A DNA stretch of 64,000 nucleotides from an uncultured Pelagibacteraceae bacterium. GTDB lineage: Bacteria; Pseudomonadota; Alphaproteobacteria; Pelagibacterales; Pelagibacteraceae. Position 1 is the stretch's first letter. Each line of letters begins with the position of its first letter. Positions 18,899 to 26,340 of the stretch are shown piece by piece. The notes beneath the pieces are model-generated. The model was not told where the DNA came from and searched no databases. It saw only the letters and a program-made list of their open reading frames with translations. Where the stretch lies: assembly GCA_902551985.1 (NCBI GenBank), contig CACDFI010000004.1, positions 80,512 to 144,511 of the forward strand, written 5' to 3'. A program made the position numbers and the translations under genes.

Positions 18899-20572
18899 TT
18901 ATGATTTTTCTAAACCTTCTAATAGTTTCGATTTTACTTTTGATTTCATTTCCTCTTCTGTCTCTTCAAGTCCTAAAACTGCTTGCCAATAATATTTTGC
19001 TTGTAATTTTTTGTTTAATTTCCAAAGGACATCTCCATAATGATCATTAACAATTGGATCATCTGGCATTAATTGCAATGCTTTTTTAAGATATTTTTCA
19101 GCATTGATATAATCACCAATTAAATAAAATCCCCATCCAACAGAGTCGGTTATATATGGATCATTTTCTTTTTGTTTATGTGCTTTTTGTATCATATCTA
19201 TCGCTTCATCTATTTTATAATTTCTTTCTAACCAGCTATAAGCTAGATAATTTAATGTGTATGGTTCATTTGGATACATTTTTAAACTTTCAATTAAATC
19301 TCTGTCAGCCTTCTCATAATTTCCTGTTCGTTCATAACTGCTCCCCCTCCTATATAAAATTCTTGAGATTGCATATGAACTTTGATCAACATTTTTGAGT
19401 AACTCTGTATAATATTCGATTGCAATTTCATACTTTTCAAAACCTTTATTTATATTTGCATAATCATATAGTATTTTTTCTGTAGGTTTTTTTATAGAAT
19501 TAAAATTCTTATTTATATATTTGATAGCCTCTTCCTCACTATTATCTTCAGATAATATTCTTCCTATCTTTTTTGTTTTATACCAAAAATATAATTTATC
19601 TTTTTTTTTAAAATTTTCTAAAATTTTGGTAGCTTGGTCATTATTTTTATTTAAGTAATAGTTTTCAGCAAGAAGAGATTGGTTAAAATAAAACTTAGGA
19701 TTTAAGTACTCAGAAATTCTTAAATAAAAATTTGACTGATCATATATATTTTGTGTTGAAAATAAATTAGATATCAAATAAAAAATTTCAGCTAAAATAT
19801 CATTTTCATTATAGCATGAGAAATGGGATTTAAATTTTTTGTATTGATCATTATCAATCCAATCTTTGATTTGATGTAATAATATGCTGTCACCAATAGG
19901 CTCAATCGTTTTAGAAACTTGAATAACTTTTTCAATATCATTATTTTCAATTAAATTTGCAAAATAAAAGAACATGTATCTAGAATAATCTCCATCAGAA
20001 CTATTTAATAATTTTTCAAAATATGAGCTGGTATTTGGAGAATTTAAATAACAATTTTGAAAAGCTGAAGAAATTAAACTCAATGTTCCATACTTGTTAT
20101 CTTCGATAGTCTCTTTTTTTAAAAATAGATAATTAAAATCTTTTAAAATTTTGTAAATTACATATTCATAAGTTCCATCATCTTTATTAAACTGAAATTC
20201 TTTAAATCTTTTATTAGCTTGCTTGAAATCTTTTTTCTTTAAACTGTCAATTAACAAAAGTAAGTTAAGTTCGAAAGTATTTGAATTGATATCATTTTTT
20301 GAAGTCTTAATTTGATCTATACCTTTTTTTACTTGCCCGTTCAAAACTAGTGAAAATACATATTTTTTTAAAAAATCATCATGTTTTTGAATTAAAAATT
20401 TTGATGAATTGAAATATTCAAGTGCCTCTTCGTTTTTTTGATTTCCTGATGAGACCAAAGCAGAAAAATAATCAGATAAATACTTCTGGTTGAATTTTTT
20501 ATCCACGGTTGTGCTTGAATATGTGCTGGTTTGGAGTGTTAAAAATGATAAAATTATTAATAATATTTTCAT
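18899..20572 (-). CDS. Exported tetratricopeptide-repeat protein
   Basis: The 557-residue protein starts with a signal peptide (MKILLIILSFLTLQTSTYSS) when read from ATG 20572; a TTG at 20599 would put nine residues ahead of it. The C-terminal half contains at least four TPR units, clearest in EKADRDLIESLKMYPNEPYT and NAEKYLKKALQLMPDDPIVN, while the N-terminal half is helical and less conserved. A TPR protein directly before ispE is a recurring alphaproteobacterial arrangement. No enzymatic motif is visible. A periplasmic or outer-membrane-associated scaffold role is a guess. Confidence 0.85.
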   Translation of the reverse strand: MKILLIILSFLTLQTSTYSSTTVDKKFNQKYLSDYFSALVSSGNQKNEEALEYFNSSKFLIQKHDDFLKKYVFSLVLNGQVKKGIDQIKTSKNDINSNTFELNLLLLIDSLKKKDFKQANKRFKEFQFNKDDGTYEYVIYKILKDFNYLFLKKETIEDNKYGTLSLISSAFQNCYLNSPNTSSYFEKLLNSSDGDYSRYMFFYFANLIENNDIEKVIQVSKTIEPIGDSILLHQIKDWIDNDQYKKFKSHFSCYNENDILAEIFYLISNLFSTQNIYDQSNFYLRISEYLNPKFYFNQSLLAENYYLNKNNDQATKILENFKKKDKLYFWYKTKKIGRILSEDNSEEEAIKYINKNFNSIKKPTEKILYDYANINKGFEKYEIAIEYYTELLKNVDQSSYAISRILYRRGSSYERTGNYEKADRDLIESLKMYPNEPYTLNYLAYSWLERNYKIDEAIDMIQKAHKQKENDPYITDSVGWGFYLIGDYINAEKYLKKALQLMPDDPIVNDHYGDVLWKLNKKLQAKYYWQAVLGLEETEEEMKSKVKSKLLEGLEKS

Positions 20573-20582
20573 ACCTATACTT

Positions 20583-21287
20583 ATGACTTTAAGTTTCAAA
20601 AATCAAAATGACATATTAAACCTTGAAAAGCTTAACTCAAACGATATTGAATATATATTTAGTGATAAACCAATAAACAGACTTAAAACTAAACCACAGA
20701 TAGAAGAAAAAATTAAACTTCTTGATAAATTAAGAAGTGAAATTGAAAACATAGATAATTGTGAGCTAAAAAAAAATGCTAAGCAGTTAGTATTTGCTGA
20801 TGGCAACAATCAAAGTAAAATTATGATTATAGGCGAAGGGCCTGGACAAAAAGAAGATGAACAAGGAAAACCCTTTGTAGGAGATGCAGGAATATTATTA
20901 AACAAAATGCTAGACGCAATTCAGATAAAAAGGAACAATATTTATATAACTAATGTTGTAAATTATAGACCACCAAATAATAGAAAGCCTGAGCCATCAG
21001 AAATAAATAGATACTCGAATTATCTCAGGCAACATATCGAGATAATTGATCCTAAAATTTTAATTCTAATGGGTAGTACAGCAATGGAATCGCTTTTTGG
21101 TTCAAAAATAAAAATTTCAAAAGAAAGAGGTGTTTGGAAAGAATTAATCATTCATAACAAAACGTATTTAACAATGATTACATTTCATCCTGCTTACTTA
21201 TTAAGACAAGCTGATCAAAAAAAATATTCTTGGGCTGATTTAAAATTAATCAGGAAAAAAATAGATGAATTAAAAATATCTGTTTAA
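20583..21287 (+). CDS. Uracil-DNA glycosylase, family 4-like, lacking the iron-sulfur cysteines
   Basis: The 234-residue protein carries the family 4 core: MIIGEGPGQKEDEQGKPFVG (uracil and phosphate site), IYITNVVNYRPPNNRKPEP, and the late TFHPAYLLRQ motif. It should excise uracil from DNA. Of the four cysteines that normally ligate a 4Fe-4S cluster only one is left (the C of NCELKK); the others are replaced, for example by tyrosine in NVVNYRPP and NRYSNYL. ATG 20583 is 10 bases from the divergent TPR gene; a TTG start at 20490 would run across that gene's start region and is rejected. Confidence 0.9.
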   Translation: MTLSFKNQNDILNLEKLNSNDIEYIFSDKPINRLKTKPQIEEKIKLLDKLRSEIENIDNCELKKNAKQLVFADGNNQSKIMIIGEGPGQKEDEQGKPFVGDAGILLNKMLDAIQIKRNNIYITNVVNYRPPNNRKPEPSEINRYSNYLRQHIEIIDPKILILMGSTAMESLFGSKIKISKERGVWKELIIHNKTYLTMITFHPAYLLRQADQKKYSWADLKLIRKKIDELKISV

Positions 21288-21294
21288 ATCTAAA

Positions 21295-21432
21295 ATGATA
21301 GAAATACATAAAAAATATGTAAGTTGGTGGAAAGAGAAATTTAATATTTCGAATTATGGATTGTTATGGATCACATTCATTAAAGGATTAATAATTGGCA
21401 TATTTTTGTATCATTTTTTTATTGCTCAATGA
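21295..21432 (+). CDS. Small single-span membrane protein, 45 residues, upstream of rnhB
   Basis: An ATG at 21295 opens a 45-residue frame ending at TGA 21430-21432. It has a basic, tryptophan-containing N-terminal half (KKYVSWWKEKFNIS) and a C-terminal hydrophobic helix (LLWITFIKGLIIGIFLYHFF). It starts 7 bases after the glycosylase stop and overlaps the rnhB start through an ATGA, and it fills what would otherwise be the only 140-base gap in this stretch. The codon use resembles the neighbours. I do not recognise the family; expression is inferred from the coupling. Confidence 0.65.
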   Translation: MIEIHKKYVSWWKEKFNISNYGLLWITFIKGLIIGIFLYHFFIAQ

Positions 21433-22007
21433 AAAAAATTGTTGCTGGTGTTGATGAAGTTGGTAGAGGCAGCTTAATTGGTCCAGTTTATGCGGCGGCA
21501 GTTATATTTAATCCTAAAATAAATAAAAAAGAAATTAAAGATTCCAAAAAATTGAAAAAAATTGAGAGAGAAAAATTATTTAAGTATATAAAAAAAAATT
21601 CTATTTGGGCTATTGGATCAGCATCAATTAGAGAAATAGAAAGACTTAATATATTAAATGCAAGTCTATTAGCTATGAAGAGAGCAATAAAAAAACTAAA
21701 AGTTAAACCAAATTTAGTGCTTGTTGATGGAAATAAATCCCCAAATTTGAATAATTACATTACAAAAACAGTAATCAAAGGAGATCAAAAAATAAAAGAG
21801 ATATCTGCAGCATCAATTGTTGCAAAAGTATCAAGAGATAAACTGATACTCAAAATGGCAAAAAGTTTCAAAAAATACAAATGGGACTCAAATGCAGGTT
21901 ATGGAACCAAAGATCATATTAACGCTATTAGAAAATATGGAATAACTAGGTTTCATCGCAAAACATTCAATCCAATACACAACATATTGAGTCTTAAAAA
22001 AAAATAG
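21429..22007 (+). CDS. rnhB: Ribonuclease HII
   Basis: RNase HII cuts RNA in RNA/DNA hybrids and removes single ribonucleotides from DNA. The 192-residue protein has the signature GVDEVGRGSLIGPVYAAAV with the first catalytic acids, LVDGNKSPN, AASIVAKVSRDKL and the late NAGYGTKDH. Its ATG overlaps the small gene before it by 4 bases. A GAGTC methylation site lies within its last codons, the first of a cluster leading into ccrM. In alphaproteobacteria rnhB commonly precedes ccrM. Confidence 0.97.
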   Translation: MKKIVAGVDEVGRGSLIGPVYAAAVIFNPKINKKEIKDSKKLKKIEREKLFKYIKKNSIWAIGSASIREIERLNILNASLLAMKRAIKKLKVKPNLVLVDGNKSPNLNNYITKTVIKGDQKIKEISAASIVAKVSRDKLILKMAKSFKKYKWDSNAGYGTKDHINAIRKYGITRFHRKTFNPIHNILSLKKK

Positions 22008-22065
22008 CAACAAGTAGACTCAAAATAATTCAATCACAGGTTGACGCGGACTCTTCTCTGGAGTC
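21989..22065 (+). promoter_or_regulatory. ccrM: Cluster of four GANTC sites in front of ccrM, probable methylation-sensitive control region
   Basis: GANTC, the CcrM recognition sequence, occurs at 21989-21993 (GAGTC, in rnhB), 22017-22021 (GACTC), 22049-22053 (GACTC) and 22061-22065 (GAGTC). The last two form an inverted repeat with a 7-base loop. At this base composition one site is expected about every 360 bases, so four in 77 is a strong excess. In Caulobacter, GANTC sites in the ccrM promoter make its transcription methylation-dependent. The same control is inferred here. No clear -35/-10 pair was assigned. Confidence 0.6.
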
Positions 22066-22082
22066 TAATTAATATTTAAAAA

Positions 22083-23156
22083 ATGAGTGTTAAAACTTTA
22101 AAAAATAAAATTATTAATGGAGACAGTTTAAAGGAATTAAAAAAAATTCCTGACGAAACTTTTGATCTTATATTCGCTGACCCTCCCTATAACCTTCAAT
22201 TAAAAAAAGAATTAAGTAGACCGGATAGATCTAAAGTGGATGCTGTTAATGATAAATGGGATCAATTTGAAAGTTTTAAAAGCTATGATGAATTTACTTT
22301 TGAGTGGTTAAAAGAATGTAAAAGAATTTTAAAAAAGGATGGAACAATTTGGGCTATAGGTAGCTACCATAATATATTTAGAGTTGGTACTACGATCCAA
22401 AATCTGGGTTTTTGGATACTAAATGATGTGGTTTGGAATAAAAATAACCCAATGCCAAATTTTAGAGGAACGAGGTTTACCAATGCACATGAAACGCTTA
22501 TTTGGGCTTCAAAAAGCGAAGGATCCAAATATACTTTTAATTATCAATCATTAAAATGTTTAAATGATGACCTGCAGATGAGATCCACATGGAATTTCCC
22601 AATCTGTAACGGAAAAGAAAGATTAAAAAAAAATGGAAAAAAAGTTCATTCTACACAAAAGCCAGAGTCTTTAATTCATAGAATAATATTAGCTTCATCA
22701 AACAAAAATGATTTCATTTTGGATCCATTTTTAGGATCCGGTACTACAGCTGTTGTTTCAAAAAAATTAGGTAGAAATTATTTTGGAATTGAAAAAGAAA
22801 AATATTATTTCGATGCTGCTAAGAAAAGATTAGAGAATACAAATATCATAAAAGATGAATATCTAGATACTCTACAAAATAACAGAACTAAACCAAGAAT
22901 TCCTTTCGGATCATTAGTTGAAATGGGTCTGATTAAACCTGGAACAGAAATTTATGACCAAAAGAAAAAAGTAAATGCAAAAATTATGATAGATGGTAGT
23001 ATAAAATATCAACAATCAGAAGGATCAATCCATAAAGTAGCAGCAAAAATTATTGGTGCAGAAAGTTGTAATGGATGGACATTTTGGCATTATAAATCTG
23101 GAAATTCTTTAAAGCCAATTGATGATTTACGACAAAGACTAAGACCTACAAATTAA
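22083..23156 (+). CDS. ccrM: Cell-cycle DNA adenine methyltransferase, GANTC-specific
   Basis: CcrM methylates adenine in GANTC. The 357-residue protein is a beta-class methyltransferase with the catalytic DPPY at 33-36 before the SAM motif, which is FLGSG at 216-220. After the catalytic domain comes the C-terminal RAMA-type extension (about 275-345, GSLVEMGLIKPGTEIYD and GWTFWHYKSG) that distinguishes CcrM from ordinary HinfI-like enzymes. No restriction enzyme gene is adjacent, consistent with an orphan cell-cycle enzyme. The stop codon interleaves with that of the convergent monooxygenase gene in a TTAA. Confidence 0.96.
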   Translation: MSVKTLKNKIINGDSLKELKKIPDETFDLIFADPPYNLQLKKELSRPDRSKVDAVNDKWDQFESFKSYDEFTFEWLKECKRILKKDGTIWAIGSYHNIFRVGTTIQNLGFWILNDVVWNKNNPMPNFRGTRFTNAHETLIWASKSEGSKYTFNYQSLKCLNDDLQMRSTWNFPICNGKERLKKNGKKVHSTQKPESLIHRIILASSNKNDFILDPFLGSGTTAVVSKKLGRNYFGIEKEKYYFDAAKKRLENTNIIKDEYLDTLQNNRTKPRIPFGSLVEMGLIKPGTEIYDQKKKVNAKIMIDGSIKYQQSEGSIHKVAAKIIGAESCNGWTFWHYKSGNSLKPIDDLRQRLRPTN

Positions 23157-24283
23157 GATCTATAAATTTTACCCAAATAATTTTCAAGAAATGTTTTATT
23201 TTTTGAGAGAAACTTCAAAATGTTATTTCTAATAAAGATACTTAGAGGATTTGATAAATGGAATGAAAAATGATTAAATTTTGATTTGTCATTTATTGAG
23301 TAAATATTTTCAATTCTTTTTTGATAGTATTCATTTGAACCATTTAAAATACTTTTTAATATATCGTTTGCGGTCTCAATACTTTGGGACGCGCCTTGAG
23401 CAAATGATGGTGGGAAAGTGAACAGAGCATCACCGGATAAATATATATTTTGTTCATTTAAACTCGGAAATTTGCTGCTTACGTAAACAGGAAAAGATTT
23501 TAATTCACTTAAATGTCCAAAGCTTATTTGTGATGTTTTTTGTAAACTTGATCTTAAAGAGCTTAAAAACTCACTAGATTTAAATAAATTATAATTTCTT
23601 AGCTCATCTGATGATAATTTTTTTTTTATGATAGCTACAAAATTATATTCATTATTTTGGTTTATCGGATAGATCACATAATGACTGTTTGATGCCATAT
23701 AAATAGAAATATCACTACCATAATCACCCCTTAACTTACCTCTAAGAGCGACATTAAAGTTATATTTTGGATTTGAAATATCATTCAATATCAATGACTT
23801 CGTTTTTGAAAAAATACCATCAGCAATTATCAAATAATCAAATTCCTCATGTGTATTTTCATCCAAAGTAATTCTGAAGCCATTCGCCTTTTCTATTTTT
23901 GTTATATTTGAATTAAATTTAATCTGATTTTCAGGCAAATTCTTAAATAAAAATTCTAATAATGTTGATCTTTTTAGTGTTGTGTATCGATTTAATGGAT
24001 CATTAAATTGTGTAAGGTCTATATCGCAAATTTTTTTAGACTTATTTGCTTGTATGAAATTCACTTTTGACGGAAAGCTAACTTCAGATGCAGGTAGATT
24101 TTTAAATCCTATGTTATTCAATAACTTAATACTATTTACTGATAGTTGAATTCCATAACCATCTTGGAAATTAAAATTATTTTTTTTTTCAAATATTTTG
24201 TATTCAAAATTTTTTTCACTATTTAAAATATTTGCAAAATATAACCCCGATATTCCTCCACCAATTATTGCAATTTTTTTCAT
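23153..24283 (-). CDS. FAD-dependent monooxygenase (PHBH-type aromatic hydroxylase family)
   Basis: The 376-residue protein has the N-terminal FAD fold (IIGGGISGLYFANIL), the middle FDYLIIADGIFSKT motif, and the GDALFTFPPSFAQGASQSIE motif that binds the flavin ribityl chain in class A flavoprotein monooxygenases. Likely substrates are an aromatic compound or a ubiquinone precursor; sequence alone does not decide. It is 4 bases after mutY on the same strand. It sits within the rnhB-ccrM-mutY-dciA-dsbA-smc neighbourhood, where I would not expect it, and may be lineage-specific. Confidence 0.82.
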   Translation of the reverse strand: MKKIAIIGGGISGLYFANILNSEKNFEYKIFEKKNNFNFQDGYGIQLSVNSIKLLNNIGFKNLPASEVSFPSKVNFIQANKSKKICDIDLTQFNDPLNRYTTLKRSTLLEFLFKNLPENQIKFNSNITKIEKANGFRITLDENTHEEFDYLIIADGIFSKTKSLILNDISNPKYNFNVALRGKLRGDYGSDISIYMASNSHYVIYPINQNNEYNFVAIIKKKLSSDELRNYNLFKSSEFLSSLRSSLQKTSQISFGHLSELKSFPVYVSSKFPSLNEQNIYLSGDALFTFPPSFAQGASQSIETANDILKSILNGSNEYYQKRIENIYSINDKSKFNHFSFHLSNPLSIFIRNNILKFLSKNKTFLENYLGKIYRS

Positions 24284-24287
24284 TAAT

Positions 24288-25274
24288 TTATCTGATAGTA
24301 TTAATTATTTTCTTTGTAAATGAAGGTAAAGTCAAATTAGTTAAATCTTTTACATCAACAAAAAAACCATTTTTCTTTTCTGGCAAATTATTTTTCATCG
24401 TAATTGCAATTCTCATGTCCATATTAGACATTTTTATATTGATCCTTTTTCCCACGTGTTTTCTAAATTTTATTTTAGGTATCTCATTCATTGGAAATAT
24501 AGGCATATCCTTTAAAAAATTAAATTTTCTGTTTTTTAAAAGGTAAAAATTATTCTTTTTATTTTGAAAAATATTTGCCTCAAAAAATATTTGTTTATTA
24601 AATTTATTTATTTTCACAATTTGAAAATCGTTTTTTTTAAAAGATTTACAATTTCTAGAAATTGGACAATGGTTACAAATTGGTTTTGTTGGTTTACAAA
24701 TTAATGCGCCTATTTCCATTATGGCTTGAGCATAATCACTAGCTCTGTTTGTTTTCCCAAAAAAAGATTTTTTTTTATGTAAATTCTCTTTAGAAATTTC
24801 TTTTTCTTTTTTTAAATAAAATACTCTTTTCAAAACTCTTTCAACATTTCCATCTAGTGGGATTATTTTATTGTTGAATGCAATTGCCATAATAGCTTTT
24901 GCAGTATAATCTCCTATCCCAGGAAGCGATTTTAAACTTTCCTCATTATTTGGAAGCTTTCCCTTAAATTCATTTATAATTATTTTTGCTGTTTTTTTTA
25001 AATTTTTTACTCTTGAATAATATCCTAATCCCTCCCAACATTTCATCAATTTAGCATCTCTAACTTTTGATAAACTTATTAAATCTGGGATTTTCGAGGT
25101 AAAATTTTCAAAATATGGGATTACTGTTTTCACTTGAGTTTGTTGCAACATAAATTCACTTACTAAAGTAAAATATTCTTTTTGACTTTTAGAGACTTTT
25201 TTTCGCCAAGGAAGATTTCTTTTATTATTGTCGTACCATTTTAAAATTTTATTTGGTATGTTTTGATTTGTCAT
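24288..25274 (-). CDS. mutY: A/G-specific adenine DNA glycosylase
   Basis: MutY removes adenine mispaired with 8-oxoguanine. From ATG 25274 it has 328 residues: LKWYDNNKRNLPWR at the start, the FMLQQTQV segment with the catalytic glutamate region, helix-hairpin-helix SLPGIGDYTAKAI, and the 4Fe-4S loop CKPTKPICNHCPISRNC with spacing C-x6-C-x2-C-x5-C. The C-terminal MutT-like domain is present but short. A TTG at 25319 would add 15 residues overlapping dciA and is disfavoured. The start codon abuts that of dciA without spacer. Confidence 0.95.
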   Translation of the reverse strand: MTNQNIPNKILKWYDNNKRNLPWRKKVSKSQKEYFTLVSEFMLQQTQVKTVIPYFENFTSKIPDLISLSKVRDAKLMKCWEGLGYYSRVKNLKKTAKIIINEFKGKLPNNEESLKSLPGIGDYTAKAIMAIAFNNKIIPLDGNVERVLKRVFYLKKEKEISKENLHKKKSFFGKTNRASDYAQAIMEIGALICKPTKPICNHCPISRNCKSFKKNDFQIVKINKFNKQIFFEANIFQNKKNNFYLLKNRKFNFLKDMPIFPMNEIPKIKFRKHVGKRINIKMSNMDMRIAITMKNNLPEKKNGFFVDVKDLTNLTLPSFTKKIINTIR

Positions 25275-25754
25275 ATGAATTTTAAATATAATACTAAGCA
25301 GAGAAATAAATCTGTTCAAGGACTAAGATCTTTTAAAGATACTTTGCCCCAAGAAGCAAAAAGAATATTGAATAAAAAAGGACAAATTTATTCAAATACT
25401 TTAGATAATTGGAAATTTCTTGTTGGCAAAGAATTATTTAATGTTTGCTATCCAATATCTTATAAAAACTCAAAATTGAATGGAAGCTATTTAAGTATAA
25501 TGGTTAAAAGAGGAAATGAAGTTGACCTAGAATATTCTAAGAAAGAAATTTTAAAAAAAATAAATATTTTTTTTGGTTATAATGTGGTCGATAATATAAG
25601 GTTAAAGACCTTTGAGGGAGAATTCAAAAAAACTAGAGATAATAAAATTAATAATGCGACAAATAGCAAAAATATAAAGAAGATTACCAATATTAAGAAT
25701 GATAAAATTAAACAATCTTTATTAGAATTAAATAAAATATTTAAAACAAGATGA
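25275..25754 (+). CDS. DciA-like protein (DUF721)
   Basis: The 159-residue protein has the DUF721 pattern: an N-terminal RSFKDTLPQEAKRILNKKG, the conserved TLDNWKFLVGKELFNVCYP, and LSIMVKRGNEVDLEYSKKEI, followed by a lysine/asparagine-rich disordered tail. DciA proteins load the replicative helicase in bacteria that lack DnaC. The ATG at 25275 directly abuts the mutY start (CATATG). It overlaps the dsbA-like gene by 4 bases, starting a forward run through smc to the ATP synthase genes. Assignment by family pattern only. Confidence 0.78.
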   Translation: MNFKYNTKQRNKSVQGLRSFKDTLPQEAKRILNKKGQIYSNTLDNWKFLVGKELFNVCYPISYKNSKLNGSYLSIMVKRGNEVDLEYSKKEILKKINIFFGYNVVDNIRLKTFEGEFKKTRDNKINNATNSKNIKKITNIKNDKIKQSLLELNKIFKTR

Positions 25755-26332
25755 AAAAAATATTAATACAAACGTTAATAATATCATTATTTTTTATTAG
25801 TTTTAACGCAACAGCTGAAATTAAACACATTAAAGACGGCAATGTTGATGCAAAAGTAAAACTCGTGGTGTTCGAATCTTTGACATGTAGTCATTGTGGA
25901 GATTTTCACAGAGATATTTATCCAAAGCTAAAAACTGATTTTATAGATAAAAATTTAATTTCGATTGAATATAGAAATTTTCCTCTAGATATTGCTGCAT
26001 TTAATGCAGCAAAAATAGCACATTGTAGGAATGATGGAAAATCAGAAATACTACATCACTTATACAACAACCAAAGTAGCTGGGTTAGAGGAAGTACAAT
26101 TGAGGATCTCAATAAAAATTTAGAAAGAGTAGTTCAAGAATCAGGTTTTAAATTAGATTTTGATAATTGTATTGCCAACTCAAAAATTGAAGATTTTATT
26201 TTAGAAGACCGAATCGACGGAGCAAAAAACTATAAAATAGAGGCAACACCAACACTTATAATCAACGGTGAAAAGTTCGAAAATCCTAAAAACTATAAAA
26301 AATTAAAAAAATATATTGAAAAACTGATATAA
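25751..26332 (+). CDS. Periplasmic DsbA-family thiol oxidoreductase
   Basis: The 193-residue precursor has a signal peptide (ILIQTLIISLFFISFNATA) and a thioredoxin fold with an inserted helical domain. The active site is CSHC in FESLTCSHCGDFH, and the cis-proline loop is ATPTLIING. It should form or shuffle disulfides in the periplasm. It overlaps the dciA-like gene through ATGA and precedes smc by 8 bases, an order seen in other alphaproteobacteria. Confidence 0.93.
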   Translation: MKKILIQTLIISLFFISFNATAEIKHIKDGNVDAKVKLVVFESLTCSHCGDFHRDIYPKLKTDFIDKNLISIEYRNFPLDIAAFNAAKIAHCRNDGKSEILHHLYNNQSSWVRGSTIEDLNKNLERVVQESGFKLDFDNCIANSKIEDFILEDRIDGAKNYKIEATPTLIINGEKFENPKNYKKLKKYIEKLI

Positions 26333-26340
26333 GTCATTGA

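Noticed and set aside
22045..22082. CtrA-type TTAA-N7-TTAA binding site before ccrM
   Set aside because: The two TTAA elements (22069-22072 and 22076-22079) are separated by 3 bases rather than 7, so the motif is not met.
22083..23156. ccrM as part of a restriction-modification system
   Set aside because: No endonuclease gene is adjacent, and the C-terminal extension is that of the orphan cell-cycle enzyme.
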